From positions 1 through 64,000 of the forward strand of contig NZ_RCWA01000017.1 in NCBI RefSeq assembly GCF_018448905.1: a DNA stretch of 64,000 nt, read 5' to 3'. The notes beneath the pieces were generated by a model that searched no databases, had not been told where the DNA came from, and saw only the letters and a list, made by a program, of their open reading frames with translations. Of this stretch, positions 9,758 to 20,502 are shown in pieces. How positions within the stretch are numbered: position 1 is the stretch's first letter; each line of letters starts with the position of its first letter. This DNA comes from Photorhabdus heterorhabditis (GTDB lineage Bacteria > Pseudomonadota > Gammaproteobacteria > Enterobacterales > Enterobacteriaceae). A program made the position numbers and the translations under genes.

Positions 9758-10648
9758 TTATTCCGCCCCCGAATTAATTGCACGGTGTAATCCATCACCT
9801 AGCAAGTTTATTAACAATACACTCATCATTATGGCAGCGCCGGGCAGCATAACGGTCCAGGGAGCAACATAGATGAGCTCCAGTGAATCTCCTAACATAG
9901 CCCCCCATTCAGGTGAAGGCAGTTGAGCACCAAGATCGAGAAAACCGAGTGAAGCGATATCAAGTATGGCAATAGAAAGGGCACGTGTTAGCTCGTTAAC
10001 CAATACTGCGGTAATGTTCGGTAATACGGCATACCATAGAATATGGTAATTAGATGCGCCATCCAGACGTGCTGCAATGACATATTCTTTATCCAATTCA
10101 TCATGCACCGCACTGTAAACAGTGCGCACTATACGCGGTAATAGTGCCAGCCAAATAGCGATTATTGCATGTTGTAAGCTGGCACCAACAAAAGCGACAA
10201 CAATAATTGCTAGTAATAACGATGGGATAGAAAGTAACGTGTCAAGGATATGATTGAGTACGGCGGATTTCAATCCTCGTGTCATACCTGCTAAACAACC
10301 GATGATTAGGCCACATAAAGCGGCTGCCACAGTTACTAACAGTGCTGAACCGAATGTGGATGCAGTACCTATCAATAATCGGCTGAGAATGTCGCGCCCA
10401 AGATCATCGGTACCTAAAAAGAATGCGATATTACCGTGATGTGACCATGAAGGTGGCAGTAGCTGATGACCAAGAAATTGTTGATCAAGCTGATAGGGAG
10501 CTAGATAACTACCAAGTAGACTTAAGGCAATGAGAATAAGTACCCCATAAAAACCCGTCATTGCCAGTGTATCAGAATAGAAAAAACGCCAGATGACCTT
10601 TATCGGCGACGGCATTTTCTTTTCACGATAAAAATCATCTAAGGGCAT
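9758..10648 (-). CDS. sapC: Sap peptide ABC transporter, permease SapC
   Basis: SapC is one half of the membrane channel of the Sap importer. The 296 residues include about six membrane spans and the permease EAA-loop region around [26 protein letters not shown], which docks on the ATPases. The N-terminal [15 protein letters not shown] is cytoplasmic. The first 14 bp overlap the 3' end of sapB, and no base separates it from sapD, so expression is tightly coupled. Confidence 0.95.
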   Translation of the reverse strand: MPLDDFYREKKMPSPIKVIWRFFYSDTLAMTGFYGVLILIALSLLGSYLAPYQLDQQFLGHQLLPPSWSHHGNIAFFLGTDDLGRDILSRLLIGTASTFGSALLVTVAAALCGLIIGCLAGMTRGLKSAVLNHILDTLLSIPSLLLAIIVVAFVGASLQHAIIAIWLALLPRIVRTVYSAVHDELDKEYVIAARLDGASNYHILWYAVLPNITAVLVNELTRALSIAILDIASLGFLDLGAQLPSPEWGAMLGDSLELIYVAPWTVMLPGAAIMMSVLLINLLGDGLHRAINSGAE

Positions 10649-11600
10649 ACCATTCCTTATGTTTCAGAGGGGTCATTATTGCGCCAATAATATCAGACAA
10701 CACATTGACAGAAATAACGAGTGTACCAACAACCATGACCCCCGCAGAAATGGCGGAATAATCTTGTTGACGAATTGCACTGACTAGCCAGTGACCAAGT
10801 CCTGGCCAGTTAAATACCAGTTCTGTCATCATGGCCAATGTCAGCATGGTAGAAAATTGTAATCCCAATTTCGGAATGATGGGAGGTAATGCATTATGCA
10901 GTACATGACGGCGGATAATAGTTAGCCTTGATAAGCCACGGATTGTGGCAGCTTTAATATAGTTTTCACTAAAAACCTCTTCGGTGCTGTTTCTCATTAG
11001 CCGGATAACTTCAGTTGTTGGGGCGACCGCGAGGGTAATAACTGGCAAGATTAGATGTTGAATGGCATTAATAATTATCTCATTGCGATAGGGTGATTTT
11101 GATAACCAGGCATCAATTAATGAGAAACCTGTCGCAGGATTAATCTGATATAGCAAATCAAAGCGCCCGGAAACCGGTAGCCAGCCAAGATAAAGAGAAA
11201 AAAACAGGGTTAATAATAGCGCCAGCCAAAAAATTGGGATAGAAAATCCGATTAAGGCAATGGAGATGATGACGGTATCGGCTGTTTTGTTACGCCATAC
11301 GCCAGCGATAATGCCTAGTGGAATGCCAGCCAGTAAAGCGGCAGAGAAAGCCAGAACACAGAGTTCCATTGTGGCAGGGAAGACTTCCCATAGTTGTTCG
11401 TTGATGAGTTCACCATTGATGCTGGATACACCAAAATCCCATAGTAATAAGCTATGGAAATAGAATGTATAAGCATCAAACAGGGATGCTCCGCTGAGCG
11501 GTGCATTGGGGGTAAAATAACTGAGGCTAAAGCTAATTAGCGATAGGAAAAATAGTGTAATAATCAGTAACAGCAAACGGCGCAGAGTGTAAATAATCAT
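10635..11600 (-). CDS. sapB: Sap peptide ABC transporter, permease SapB
   Basis: SapB is the other permease of the Sap importer. At 321 residues it has the E. coli length and ends identically in KHKEWYALR. An N-terminal span ([29 protein letters not shown]) precedes a periplasmic segment, followed by five spans with the EAA loop around [26 protein letters not shown]. It overlaps sapA by four bases and sapC by 14. Confidence 0.95.
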   Translation of the reverse strand: MIIYTLRRLLLLIITLFFLSLISFSLSYFTPNAPLSGASLFDAYTFYFHSLLLWDFGVSSINGELINEQLWEVFPATMELCVLAFSAALLAGIPLGIIAGVWRNKTADTVIISIALIGFSIPIFWLALLLTLFFSLYLGWLPVSGRFDLLYQINPATGFSLIDAWLSKSPYRNEIIINAIQHLILPVITLAVAPTTEVIRLMRNSTEEVFSENYIKAATIRGLSRLTIIRRHVLHNALPPIIPKLGLQFSTMLTLAMMTELVFNWPGLGHWLVSAIRQQDYSAISAGVMVVGTLVISVNVLSDIIGAIMTPLKHKEWYALR

Positions 11601-13261
11601 TTGCCGTCCTTTTGAGCAATATTATCGGTTTGTTTTTCCCGGTAAACACCCGCGAAAGAGGTATTACCAAATGGGCTAAGTATTAGCCCCTTAATATCAT
11701 AGCGGTAAGCCTGTAAACGTAGGGAATAAGCTAATGGTAAGACAGGCAATTGTTGTTCAAGAATTTTTTGAGCATCATGATAATACTTAATCCGGGATAA
11801 TAATTGCTGGTTAATCAAAGCTTGCTGCAAAATCTTATCAAATATTGGGTTACACCAATGGCTGAAATTCGTCTGTGAGGCGATAGCAGCACAGCTTAAC
11901 AATGGCCGGAAAAAACTGTCTGGGTCATTACTGTCAGTAGACCAGCCTGACAGTGTCATATCGTGAGATTTATCCATCAGTTTGGTTTCCTGAAAGCGGC
12001 CCTCAACGGGCTTGATGCTCATTGTAATACCAACTTGTGCTAAATCAGCTTGAATCAGTTCTGCCATTTTTAGTGGGCTTGGATTATAAGACTGAGAAGC
12101 AGTAGGCACCCATAAGCTTAGTTTCATTCCATTCAGTCCAAGATCATTAAGCATTTTACGAGATTTTTCCGGATTGTATTCCGTAATTTCAGCTTGATTA
12201 TCATAAGCCCATGACGCTCGAGGTAAAATTGATGCCGCTGTTTCTGCCGTTCCATAATAAATCGATTGCATCAGCCGTTGGTTATTAATTGCGTAGGCAA
12301 TAGCTTGTCGAACTTGTAATTGGTCAAGAGGGGGCTTATTGGTATTAAAGGCAAGATAGGCAATATTCATTCCTGGACGTAAAGTCAGACGCAGGCGGGG
12401 ATCGTCTCGTAAGACTTTGAGTTGACTGGCAGCGGGATAAGCTAAAACGTCACATTCACCAGTCAAAAGTTTAGACATTCGACCTGTACCGCCAGCACCG
12501 ACATCAATCACTATTTGCTGCATCTGTGGTTTGCCTTTCCAGTAGTTATCATGGCGAATTAAGCGAATAAATTGTCTGGTCTGGTGGTCTTCTAGCATAA
12601 ACGGACCAGTGCCGACAGGTTTCCAGTCAATTTGTTCATGGTGGTTCATTTCATGTAATCGCTGCCCATATTCTTGTGAAAGTACCGGGGCGTAATGGGT
12701 TGCCAAGTGCCAAAGAAAAGAGGCATCTGGTTCATTCAGGCGAAACTCCACCGTATATTCATTAATCTTACGGATACTTTGAATGGAATCAGCAAGCTGG
12801 AGACTATCAAAATAGGGGTAATTTCCCCCATTGACGTAATGGTAATAGTGTTGTTTATCAAACAGACGCTTAAAGCTGAAGATAACGTCGTCAGCATTCA
12901 TTTTACGGGTTGGGGTAAACCAGTCTGTTGACTGAAAAGAGACATTATGGCGCAAATGAAAGCGGTAGGTAGCGCCATTATCAAGAATTTCCCAACGGGC
13001 GGCTAATTCAGGGAGTAGACGGTAAGTATAAGGATCAACGTCCAGTAGACGCTCATAGAGTTGTGCGGCCAAGGTATCGACCGTCAAACCGCTACTGGTC
13101 AGTTGTGGGTTAAAGGTATTTAGGTTGCCATTAACGCAATAAACAAACCCTTGCTGCCGGATATCAGCCGGAACGCGAGGCTTTTTTTCAGGCGTAGCCA
13201 TTGTTGTTGCAATAGCTGGAGTTGAGAGGACTAATATGATCCAATAAATCAAATTGCGCAT
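11597..13261 (-). CDS. sapA: Sap peptide ABC transporter, periplasmic binding protein SapA
   Basis: SapA captures peptides (and heme in some species) in the periplasm for SapBC. ATG 13261 gives [18 protein letters not shown], a clean signal peptide; an ATG three codons upstream is also possible. The mature protein is a family 5 solute-binding protein with [34 protein letters not shown] and YDIKGL motifs. It is the first gene of sapABCDF. No strong ribosome binding site is visible. The 258-bp gap to pspF holds the RyhB gene, transcribed in the opposite direction. Confidence 0.94.
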   Translation of the reverse strand: MRNLIYWIILVLSTPAIATTMATPEKKPRVPADIRQQGFVYCVNGNLNTFNPQLTSSGLTVDTLAAQLYERLLDVDPYTYRLLPELAARWEILDNGATYRFHLRHNVSFQSTDWFTPTRKMNADDVIFSFKRLFDKQHYYHYVNGGNYPYFDSLQLADSIQSIRKINEYTVEFRLNEPDASFLWHLATHYAPVLSQEYGQRLHEMNHHEQIDWKPVGTGPFMLEDHQTRQFIRLIRHDNYWKGKPQMQQIVIDVGAGGTGRMSKLLTGECDVLAYPAASQLKVLRDDPRLRLTLRPGMNIAYLAFNTNKPPLDQLQVRQAIAYAINNQRLMQSIYYGTAETAASILPRASWAYDNQAEITEYNPEKSRKMLNDLGLNGMKLSLWVPTASQSYNPSPLKMAELIQADLAQVGITMSIKPVEGRFQETKLMDKSHDMTLSGWSTDSNDPDSFFRPLLSCAAIASQTNFSHWCNPIFDKILQQALINQQLLSRIKYYHDAQKILEQQLPVLPLAYSLRLQAYRYDIKGLILSPFGNTSFAGVYREKQTDNIAQKDGK

Positions 13262-13369
13262 ATAAGGCATCTGTTATTAATTAGAATTGACACATTGTAT
13301 CTCAATTAGCGATTGAGCCAAGAAAAACGCTGCGATGACGATTAATGAGAAAAATTCTCAATAAAGTGC

Positions 13370-13399
13370 TTTACAAAACGTATTGATAACCATTATCAT
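13370..13399 (+). promoter_or_regulatory. ryhB promoter with Fur box
   Basis: A -35 TTTACA (13370-13375) and -10 TATCAT (13394-13399) are 18 bp apart. Overlapping the -10, bases 13379-13397 match 15 of 19 positions of the Fur consensus GATAATGATAATCATTATC. This is the standard layout for iron repression of ryhB. Confidence 0.75.
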
Positions 13400-13406
13400 C
13401 TGTGTC

Positions 13407-13505
13407 GCACTTCCGGGTAACAATTTTTGTTATTCCAGGAAAGGCACGACATTGCTCACATTGCTTCCAGTGTTTTTTAGCCAGCTCGATTGCTGGCTTT
13501 TTTTT
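13407..13505 (+). ncRNA. ryhB: RyhB iron-responsive small RNA
   Basis: RyhB is an Hfq-dependent RNA made under iron starvation that represses mRNAs for iron-using proteins such as sodB and the sdh genes. Bases 13444-13471 are identical, from memory, to the E. coli core that pairs with targets (GCACGACATTGCTCACATTG followed by CTTCCAGT). The RNA ends in the same AGCCAGC...GCTGGCT terminator plus eight T (13479-13505). A Fur-box promoter sits just upstream. The 5' part differs from E. coli. The 5' end is estimated from promoter spacing. It occupies the sapA-pspF gap, not the yhhX-side position known in E. coli. Confidence 0.92.
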
Positions 13506-13519
13506 ATTTGTTATTCGGG

Positions 13520-14524
13520 CTATTTATCACTTGCGTTGATATTGTGTTTCTTGATTAAGCCTCGTAACTGATAATAGGTCAGTCCCAGTTTTTCTGATGC
13601 TTTTCTCTGATTAAACTTGCTTTCTTTTAAGGATAACTCTATCAATTGTCGTTCGCTGTTATGTTGCCATTGTTTCAGATTAACCGGTAGGGAAGGCAGA
13701 GGCAGTGAAGATGAATTGTTATGATCACCAGCGTAAACTGAAGGGTGTTGCGCAGAAACGAATGGGTTAATAATGATATTATCAAGCTGATCGGGATTTT
13801 CGCCGTGACGATAAACAGAACGTTCCACAACATTTTTCAGTTCACGGATATTACCAGGCCAGTTGTAATTCTGTAGCTGCTGTTTTGCTTGTGCAGTGAA
13901 ACCGGTGAATAAGGGTAAATTAAGTTCGCGGCACATTTGAATAGCGAAATGTTGTGCCAACAACATGATGTCTTGTTGTCTTTGCCGCAATGGGGGGATC
14001 TGAACTACATCAAAAGCGAGCCTATCAAGTAAATCAGCGCGAAACCTACCTTGTGTTGCCATTGTTGGCAGATCAGCATTGGTTGCGCATATTAATCGAG
14101 TATCGACTTGTAATGATTGACTGCCACCAACGCGTTCAAGATAGCCATATTCAATGACGCGCAGCAGTTTTTCCTGAACTTGCATCGGCGCGGTTGCTAG
14201 CTCATCAAGAAACAAGGTTCCCCCATCAGCACGCTCAAATCTTCCTTGATGCCTTTTTTGTGCGCCGGTAAATGCGCCAGCTTCATGACCAAATAGTTCT
14301 GAGTCCAATAAATTCTCGTTCAAAGCAGCACAGTTTAGGGAGATAAAGGGTCCTTGCCAACGAGGGGAGAGGTAATGCAGACGGCGGGCAATCAACTCTT
14401 TACCTGTTCCGCGTTCACCAATAACCAGTACCGGTTTACTTAATTTTGCTAGAGCAGATACTTGCTCCAGAATTTCAATAAAACTGTTTGCTTCACCTAA
14501 CAGATTTTCTGTGGTCTCACCCAT
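13520..14524 (-). CDS. pspF: Psp operon transcriptional activator PspF
   Basis: PspF is a sigma-54 enhancer-binding protein that drives the phage-shock operon under envelope stress. Its 334 residues hold a single AAA+ domain with Walker A GERGTGKE, the sigma-54 contact loop GAFTGA, Walker B GGTLFLDELA and R-finger region, then a Fis-type helix-turn-helix (FNQRKASEKLGLTYYQLRGLIKK). As usual for PspF it lacks a receiver domain, because PspA inhibits it directly. It is divergent from pspA across a 184-bp control region. Confidence 0.96.
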   Translation of the reverse strand: MGETTENLLGEANSFIEILEQVSALAKLSKPVLVIGERGTGKELIARRLHYLSPRWQGPFISLNCAALNENLLDSELFGHEAGAFTGAQKRHQGRFERADGGTLFLDELATAPMQVQEKLLRVIEYGYLERVGGSQSLQVDTRLICATNADLPTMATQGRFRADLLDRLAFDVVQIPPLRQRQQDIMLLAQHFAIQMCRELNLPLFTGFTAQAKQQLQNYNWPGNIRELKNVVERSVYRHGENPDQLDNIIINPFVSAQHPSVYAGDHNNSSSLPLPSLPVNLKQWQHNSERQLIELSLKESKFNQRKASEKLGLTYYQLRGLIKKHNINASDK

Positions 14525-14633
14525 GGTTGTTTAAGCCAATAGTTGGTCAATATGACCACTATATTTTGTTATGATAAAAAGTCAAAGAGAAAAAATCGCT
14601 TTATATTTCATGCAAATAAAGAGAATAAAAAAG

Positions 14634-14650
14634 TTGGCATGACTCTTGAT
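14634..14650 (+). promoter_or_regulatory. Sigma-54 promoter of pspABC
   Basis: TTGGCATGACTCTTGAT fits the -24/-12 pattern TGGCAC-N5-TTGC(A/T), with GG and the TTG element correctly spaced, 59 bp before the pspA start. PspF enhancer sites are expected in 14530-14600, where TTGGTCAATATGACCA is a partial palindrome. Confidence 0.8.
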
Positions 14651-14708
14651 ACATAACATTCACAATATCAACAAATCTTAAAATCTTAGTTAAAGAGGAT
14701 AATTTATT

Positions 14709-15380
14709 ATGGGTATTTTCTCTCGTTTTGCCGATATCGTGAATGCCAACATCTCTTCATTACTGGACAAAGCAGAAGATCCACAGAAAATGATTCGTTT
14801 GATGATTCAGGAAATGGAAGACACTTTAGTTGAAATTCGCTCAACCTCTGCCCGCACCTTGGCCGAGAAAAAACAGTTGGCTCGTCGTATTGAGGCAGGT
14901 GAACAGCAGATACGTGATTGGCAAGAAAAAGCTGAGTTAGCGTTAAGTAAAGATAGAGAAGATTTAGCACGGGCAGCATTGATAGAAAAACAGAAAGTCT
15001 CTGCTTTACTGGACACATTGAAACATGAACTGACCATACTGGAAGAAACACTTGAGCGTATGAAAGGGGAAGTTGTCGAGCTTGAAAACAAACTCAGTGA
15101 AACTCGTGCCAGACAACAGGCGTTGGCTCTGCGCCATCAGGCAGCTGCATCTTCCCGGCAGGTCCGCCGTCAGTTAGACAGTGGTAAAATTGATGAGGCG
15201 ATGGCTCGCTTCGAGCAATTTGAACGTCGTATCGATCATATGGAAGCTGAAGCCGAAACTGTGGGTATGGGGAAACAAAAATCTTTAGAACAGCAATTTG
15301 CTGAATTAAAAGCAGATGATGAAATCAATGCGCAATTGGCAGCAATGAAGGCTAAAATAAATGCTAAAGAACAACATTAA
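14709..15380 (+). CDS. pspA: Phage shock protein A
   Basis: PspA is a peripheral membrane protein of the ESCRT-III/IM30 superfamily. It inhibits PspF in unstressed cells and coats damaged inner membrane to limit proton leak. The 223-residue product begins [25 protein letters not shown], the family amphipathic start, and is almost entirely coiled coil to residue 223. A purine-rich AAAGAGGATAA precedes the ATG. It is the first gene behind the sigma-54 promoter. Confidence 0.97.
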   Translation: MGIFSRFADIVNANISSLLDKAEDPQKMIRLMIQEMEDTLVEIRSTSARTLAEKKQLARRIEAGEQQIRDWQEKAELALSKDREDLARAALIEKQKVSALLDTLKHELTILEETLERMKGEVVELENKLSETRARQQALALRHQAAASSRQVRRQLDSGKIDEAMARFEQFERRIDHMEAEAETVGMGKQKSLEQQFAELKADDEINAQLAAMKAKINAKEQH

Positions 15381-15415
15381 TTATAGTGTACTCAACTAAC
15401 CATTAAGGAATAGTA

Positions 15416-15643
15416 ATGGGTTTTATATTTCTTGGCATTCCATTGATGATCTTCGTGCTTTTTGTCTTACCCATCTGGCTGTGGTTGCATTACAGCAGCC
15501 GGAATTCAGACCAAAGTCGATTAGATCAACATGAAATTCAGCTTCTGGCAGAACGTGTACAACATATGCAGGCACGAATCAAAACACTGGAAGATATTCT
15601 GGATGCGGAACACCCTGACTGGAGGCAATATGGCAAATTATAA
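15416..15643 (+). CDS. pspB: Phage shock protein B
   Basis: PspB is a small inner-membrane partner of PspC that relays stress to PspA. The 75 residues consist of one N-terminal membrane span (FIFLGIPLMIFVLFVLPIWLWLHY) and a cytoplasmic leucine-rich helix (LAERVQHMQARIKTLEDILD). AAGGAA precedes the ATG. Its 3' end overlaps the pspC start by 14 bp. Confidence 0.95.
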   Translation: MGFIFLGIPLMIFVLFVLPIWLWLHYSSRNSDQSRLDQHEIQLLAERVQHMQARIKTLEDILDAEHPDWRQYGKL

Positions 15644-15983
15644 CCGCCGGAAATTGTATAGAATACCTGAAAAGGGCAGGATCAAAGGTGTTTGCGCTGG
15701 GTTAGCCCATTATTTTGGCGTACCGGTAGGTTTAATTCGAGTAATGGCTGTATTGTCGTTGTTTTTGGGCTTGTTTGGTTTAGTCGTTATTGCTTATATC
15801 ATACTCGCTTTTGTATTGGACCCAATCCCGATGGATTATATCGAAGAGGCTGGTCCTTCAGTACAAAAGCTGTTGAATGAAGTGGATTATCAGTTGAAAA
15901 CGGGTGAACTTCGTCTACAACAAATGGAACGTTATGTTACCTCAGAAACATTCAGCATTCGCAGTCGTTTCAGCCAGCTTTAA
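15630..15983 (+). CDS. pspC: Phage shock protein C
   Basis: PspC is an inner-membrane sensor that, with PspB, releases PspF from PspA when secretins mislocalise. I start it at ATG 15630 (MANYNRRKLYRIPEKG), which gives 117 residues, follows GGAGG and matches the family. The PspC domain GRIKGVCAGLAHYFGVPVGLIRV is followed by a membrane segment (LSLFLGLFGLVVIAYIILAFV) and a cytoplasmic tail. A pspD gene, present after pspC in E. coli, is not found in the 104-bp gap to ycjX. Confidence 0.95.
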   Translation: MANYNRRKLYRIPEKGRIKGVCAGLAHYFGVPVGLIRVMAVLSLFLGLFGLVVIAYIILAFVLDPIPMDYIEEAGPSVQKLLNEVDYQLKTGELRLQQMERYVTSETFSIRSRFSQL

Positions 15984-16087
15984 CAGTAAGGATTGTGTGT
16001 TGCCTGGCTATTGAAGATCAGAATGAAAAATCGTTATCTGTCAGGCTGGTACAATAAAATTATCGTGATATTTACCATAGGAGAGAC

Positions 16088-17485
16088 ATGAAACGGTTGC
16101 ATAATGAATTAACGGCGCTTGTTAACCGTGGAATGGATCGTCATTTACGGTTAGCGGTTACAGGGTTAAGCCGCAGTGGTAAAACAGCTTTTATCACATC
16201 TTTGGTTAATCAATTACTTCATGCTTGCAGCGGTGCTCGGTTGCCGCTGTTTTCTGCTGTGCGTGATGGCCGTTTGCAGGGGGTGAAACGGGTTCCTCAG
16301 CGCGATTTAGGCGTTACTCGTTTTACTTATGATGAAGGATTGACCGCGCTTTACGGCACACCTCCCTCTTGGCCGACACCTACACGGGGTGTCAGTGAAA
16401 TCCGTCTGGCACTTCGCTATCGTTCTAACGACGCTTTTCTGCGTCATTTTAAAGAAACTTCCACGTTATATCTGGAAATTGTGGATTATCCTGGTGAATG
16501 GCTACTGGATTTACCCATGTTGGCTCAAAGTTATCTGGCATGGTCACGCCAGATGAATAACTTATTACAGGGGCAAAGAGCTGAATGGGCAAAATCTTGG
16601 TTGGCACTTTGCAAACAGTGTGATCCATTGGCACCAGTAGATGAGAATCTATTGGCTGCTATTGCTCAGGCATATACGGAATATCTGATTAAATGCAAAG
16701 AGCAAGGTTTGCATTTTATTCAGCCGGGGCGATTTGTTTTACCGGGTGAAATGATGGGCGCTCCGGCTTTACAATTTTTTCCGTGGCCGGATATCGACTC
16801 TATCGTTGAATCACAGTTTGCTCAGGCAGATCCACACACGAATATTGGTATGTTGCGTAAGCGTTTTGAATATTATTGTCAGTCGGTAGTGAAAGGATTT
16901 TATAAAGAGCATTTTTTGCGTTTTGATCGGCAGATTGTGTTGGTAGATTGTTTACAGCCACTAAACGGTGGGCCGCAATCCTTTAATGATATGCGTTTGG
17001 CGCTGACACAATTAATGCAAAGTTTTCATTATGGTAAACGAACACTCTTCCGTCGTCTGTTTTCCCCTTGTATTGACAGGTTAATGTTTGCTGCCAGCAA
17101 AGCTGATCATATTACCTCGGATCAGCACGCCAATCTGGTTTCCTTACTACAACAGTTGGTTCAGGAAGCCAGACAAAATGCTGCTTTTGAAGGCATTAGT
17201 ATGGATTGTGTTGGTCTGGCATCGGTGCAGGCGACCGAGAATGGAATAATTGAACATCATGGTGAAAAAGTGCCGGCTCTGAAAGGACACCGGCTAGTAG
17301 ATGGTAAACTGCTGACATTTTTCCCGGGTGAGGTGCCCCGGTGTTTGCCAAGGGATGATTTCTGGCAAAAACAGGGTTTCTGTTTCGAAGAATTTCTTCC
17401 TCGTCAGGTGAATGCTGATACACCATTACCTCATGTTCGGTTGGATACCGTGCTGGAATTTTTATTGGGGGATAAAGTGAAATGA
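16088..17485 (+). CDS. ycjX: YcjX, P-loop protein of the psp regulon
   Basis: YcjX (DUF463) is a stress-linked nucleotide-binding protein of unknown precise role. The 465 residues match E. coli. A P-loop [10 protein letters not shown] sits near residue 26, and [11 protein letters not shown] resembles a switch-II segment. No membrane span is obvious. It has its own AGGAGAG ribosome binding site at the end of a 104-bp gap after pspC, and its last four bases overlap ycjF. The pair is conserved next to psp genes, which supports a role in envelope stress. Confidence 0.93.
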   Translation: MKRLHNELTALVNRGMDRHLRLAVTGLSRSGKTAFITSLVNQLLHACSGARLPLFSAVRDGRLQGVKRVPQRDLGVTRFTYDEGLTALYGTPPSWPTPTRGVSEIRLALRYRSNDAFLRHFKETSTLYLEIVDYPGEWLLDLPMLAQSYLAWSRQMNNLLQGQRAEWAKSWLALCKQCDPLAPVDENLLAAIAQAYTEYLIKCKEQGLHFIQPGRFVLPGEMMGAPALQFFPWPDIDSIVESQFAQADPHTNIGMLRKRFEYYCQSVVKGFYKEHFLRFDRQIVLVDCLQPLNGGPQSFNDMRLALTQLMQSFHYGKRTLFRRLFSPCIDRLMFAASKADHITSDQHANLVSLLQQLVQEARQNAAFEGISMDCVGLASVQATENGIIEHHGEKVPALKGHRLVDGKLLTFFPGEVPRCLPRDDFWQKQGFCFEEFLPRQVNADTPLPHVRLDTVLEFLLGDKVK

Positions 17486-18546
17486 CGGATTCTCTGCGGC
17501 CAAGAATTGATTTCGAAGATCCCTTGCAGGTGTCATCAGAGCCAGTTTTAAAACCAGCTCAGGTCTTTGATGGAAAAAATAGAGAAAACTTCTCTCCTGT
17601 TTCACCAGAGCTTGAGGCTGAGGAACGTGAAGGTCAGGTAGAAGGAATAGTCAATACAGCACTGAAACCCAAGCGCAGTTTCTGGCGTAAAATGGTACAT
17701 ACCGCCCTGATTTTACTGGCAGTGAGTGTTGTTGCACAGTCTGTACAGTGGGTCTATCAGTCATGGCAGCAACAGGATTGGATCGCATTAGGTGCAACAG
17801 CGGCAGGAGGAATGATCGTATTTGCTGGTATGGGTTCTATTATCAGTGAATGGCGTCGCCTGTACCGGCTAAGGATGCGAGCTGAAGAACGCGATACAGC
17901 GAGAGAACTATTGCAAAATCATGGCGTAGGTAAAGGCCGCGAATTTTGTGAGAAATTGGCAAGTCAGGCAGGTATTGATCCGCATCATCCTGCATTACAG
18001 CGCTGGCAGGCTGCTTTGCATGATACACATAACGATCGTGAAGTGGTGGTGTTGTACGGTAAATTGGTTCAGCCTGTTCTGGATTCTCAGGCAAGAGCTG
18101 AGATTAGTCGCTATGCTGCGGAGTCAGCATTAATGATAGCAGTCAGCCCGCTGGCAATTATTGATATGGCATTTATTGCTTGGCGTAATATCCGGCTGAT
18201 TAACCGTATTGCTGCCTTGTATGGTATTGAATTGGGATATTTCAGTCGTATCCGGCTTTTTCGTCTTGTTTTGATTAATATCGTTTTTTCTGGTGTATCA
18301 GAAATGGTGCGAGAAGTTGGTATGGATTGGTTATCACAGGATATCGCTGCGCGTCTTTCTGCCAGAGTAGCACAAGGTATTGGTGTAGGTTTACTGGCAG
18401 CTCGGCTTGGCATTAAAGCAATGGAGTTATGTCGGCCATTGCCTTGGATGGAAGGAGATAAACCAAAATTAGGAGATTTTCGTCGTCAGTTAATCACTCA
18501 ACTTAAGAATATCATTCCAAATAAATCTAAGAATGTAGTTGATTAA
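17482..18546 (+). CDS. ycjF: YcjF, inner-membrane protein of the psp regulon
   Basis: YcjF (UPF0283/DUF697) is a conserved inner-membrane protein encoded with ycjX. The 354 residues have a charged cytoplasmic N-terminus, two membrane spans (about 70-90 and 100-120) and a C-terminal domain with further hydrophobic helices ([35 protein letters not shown]). It overlaps ycjX by four bases (ATGA), so the two are co-translated. It ends six bases before an ERIC element. Confidence 0.93.
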   Translation: MTDSLRPRIDFEDPLQVSSEPVLKPAQVFDGKNRENFSPVSPELEAEEREGQVEGIVNTALKPKRSFWRKMVHTALILLAVSVVAQSVQWVYQSWQQQDWIALGATAAGGMIVFAGMGSIISEWRRLYRLRMRAEERDTARELLQNHGVGKGREFCEKLASQAGIDPHHPALQRWQAALHDTHNDREVVVLYGKLVQPVLDSQARAEISRYAAESALMIAVSPLAIIDMAFIAWRNIRLINRIAALYGIELGYFSRIRLFRLVLINIVFSGVSEMVREVGMDWLSQDIAARLSARVAQGIGVGLLAARLGIKAMELCRPLPWMEGDKPKLGDFRRQLITQLKNIIPNKSKNVVD

Positions 18547-18552
18547 GTGATA

Positions 18553-18675
18553 TACCCTTCATCTTTCAAGCTGCTGCTTTGTTGGCTGCGTTCACTTACC
18601 CCAGTCACATAGTTATCTATGCTCCTGGGGATGCGTTCTCTTGCCGCCGCACTGCAACTTGAAATCTATTGGGTA
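18553..18675 (-). repeat. ERIC element between ycjF and tyrR
   Basis: A complete 123-bp ERIC of the CCCCAG/CTGGGG subtype in reverse orientation, starting TACCCTTCATCTTTCAAG and ending CTATTGGGTA. It lies just after the ycjF stop. The remaining 18676-18916 is the AT-rich tyrR leader, where I see no further gene. Confidence 0.9.
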
Positions 18676-18916
18676 TATATACTTTAATTTTGAATAAAGC
18701 ACAAAATATCCAGATAACGACGACATTTTACGTTATTTTATTCATCTGTCTTATAGTCAATCTTAGAATTTATTTATTTTAGTGAAGGTTTCAATTTACT
18801 ACATTAAAAAAACCGGGGGCTGGTCAATTTTTACTGACAGAATGCTTCATATGAATAATAGTGTAGAGTAATATTAAAAAAAATTATAGATAGTAATGTA
18901 AATAAGGTCAAAACAG

Positions 18917-20500
18917 ATGCGCTTAGAAGTTATTTGCCATGATCGAATCGGGTTGACTCGTGAATTGCTCGATCTGCTGGTATTACAGGACATTGATTTA
19001 AAAGGGATAGAAATATCTCAAACTGGCCGGATTTATCTTAATTTTTCACAAGTTGATTTCAATACATTCCGTAGATTGATGGCAGAAATTCGCCGCATTA
19101 ATGGTGTTATTGATGTTCGTACAGTCTCTTTTATGCCTTCAGAAAGAGAGCATAAAGCAATGTGTGCACTGTTGGAATCTTTGCCTGAACCTGTTTTTTC
19201 AGTTGATCTGAAAGGAAATATTGAGCTAGCTAACTCTGCGGCGTTTAATTTATTTGGCGTTAGTGAGGAACAAGCTTATCAGAAACCTATTAGCCAGTTT
19301 ATCAGCGGTTATAGCTTTTCACGCTGGTTTGAAAATAAAAATGCCCAGCAGCGTGTAGAAAGGATAACTCTTAAAGGTCAGGACTACCTGATGGATATTA
19401 TTCCAATTCAACTGACTGATGAAAAGCAGCAAATGCAGAGTGTGGGCACCGTGATTATGCTCAAATCTGCCGCCAGAATAGGTCATCAACTGAAAAAACT
19501 GACAGTCAATGATAGCAGTGAATTTGAGGAAATTATCGCTGTTAGCCCGAAAATGATTCAGGTTGTTGAGCAGGCTCGGAAAATGGCGATATTGGATGCG
19601 CCGCTGTTGCTGATTGGTGAGACAGGAACGGGTAAAGATGTTTTCGCAAAAGCTTGCCACTTGCACAGTTTGCGTGGAAAGCAACCATTTTTAGGGTTGA
19701 ATTGTGCATCTATGCCGGATGATGTGGTGGAAAGTGAGTTGTTTGGCTATGCGGCGGGTGCTTACCCTAATGCCATTGAAGGGAAAAAGGGATTTTTCGA
19801 GCAGGCTAATGGTGGAACCGTTTTATTGGATGAAATTGGTGAAATGTCACCACAGATGCAAATCAAGCTGTTACGTTTTCTTAACGATGGTACTTTCCGT
19901 AGAGTCGGGGAAGAAAACGAAGTCAAAGTAAGTGTCAGGGTTATCTGTGCTACACAGAAAAATCTGGTTGAATTAGTACAACGGGGGGAATTTCGTGAAG
20001 ACCTCTATTATCGCCTTAATGTGCTGGCTATTACGCTCCCGCCGCTACGCGAGCGTAAGGCGGATATTATGCCGCTGGTTGAATATTTTATTGATCGTTT
20101 TTCTGAAGAACAAGGGATACCGAAACCTAAACTATCTCCTGAGATTGCTCACTTCCTGACAGGCTACAGTTGGCCCGGTAACGTAAGGCAGTTACAAAAT
20201 GCCATTTATCGGGCGTTGACTCAGCTTGAAGGTATGGAGTTGAAGCCGCGGGATATACTACTGCCAGAATTTGAAACTGAGATTTCTTTTAGTGAGGACG
20301 TGTTCGATGGCTCTTTGGATGAAATCAGTAAACGTTTTGAACGCTCAGTGTTGACCCGTCTTTATCGCCACTATCCAAGTACCCGTAAATTGGCTAAACG
20401 TCTTGGTGTATCGCATACCGCGATTGCTAATAAATTGAGAGAATACGGCTTGAGTAGCAGGAAGCACTCCTCCGGGTATGATTCGGATGATGAGGAGTGA
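18917..20500 (+). CDS. tyrR: Aromatic amino acid regulator TyrR
   Basis: TyrR controls aromatic amino acid synthesis and transport in response to Tyr, Phe and Trp; in Photorhabdus it is known to affect secondary metabolism. The 527 residues contain an N-terminal ACT domain (1-70), a PAS domain (about 78-190), an AAA+ domain with Walker A GETGTGKD and Walker B GGTVLLDEIGE, and a C-terminal helix-turn-helix (STRKLAKRLGVSHTAIANKLREYGL). Where NtrC proteins have GAFTGA, it reads GAYPNA; E. coli TyrR has that segment deleted. The start MRLEVICHDRIGLTREL is the family start. Confidence 0.95.
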   Translation: MRLEVICHDRIGLTRELLDLLVLQDIDLKGIEISQTGRIYLNFSQVDFNTFRRLMAEIRRINGVIDVRTVSFMPSEREHKAMCALLESLPEPVFSVDLKGNIELANSAAFNLFGVSEEQAYQKPISQFISGYSFSRWFENKNAQQRVERITLKGQDYLMDIIPIQLTDEKQQMQSVGTVIMLKSAARIGHQLKKLTVNDSSEFEEIIAVSPKMIQVVEQARKMAILDAPLLLIGETGTGKDVFAKACHLHSLRGKQPFLGLNCASMPDDVVESELFGYAAGAYPNAIEGKKGFFEQANGGTVLLDEIGEMSPQMQIKLLRFLNDGTFRRVGEENEVKVSVRVICATQKNLVELVQRGEFREDLYYRLNVLAITLPPLRERKADIMPLVEYFIDRFSEEQGIPKPKLSPEIAHFLTGYSWPGNVRQLQNAIYRALTQLEGMELKPRDILLPEFETEISFSEDVFDGSLDEISKRFERSVLTRLYRHYPSTRKLAKRLGVSHTAIANKLREYGLSSRKHSSGYDSDDEE

Positions 20501-20502
20501 AA

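Noticed and set aside
9546-9872. 108-codon plus-strand frame opposite sapD and sapC
   Set aside because: It is antisense to a well-supported operon with no start signal or family.
13383-13571. 62-codon frame in the sapA-pspF gap
   Set aside because: It coincides with the RyhB RNA and its terminator, which explain the sequence better.
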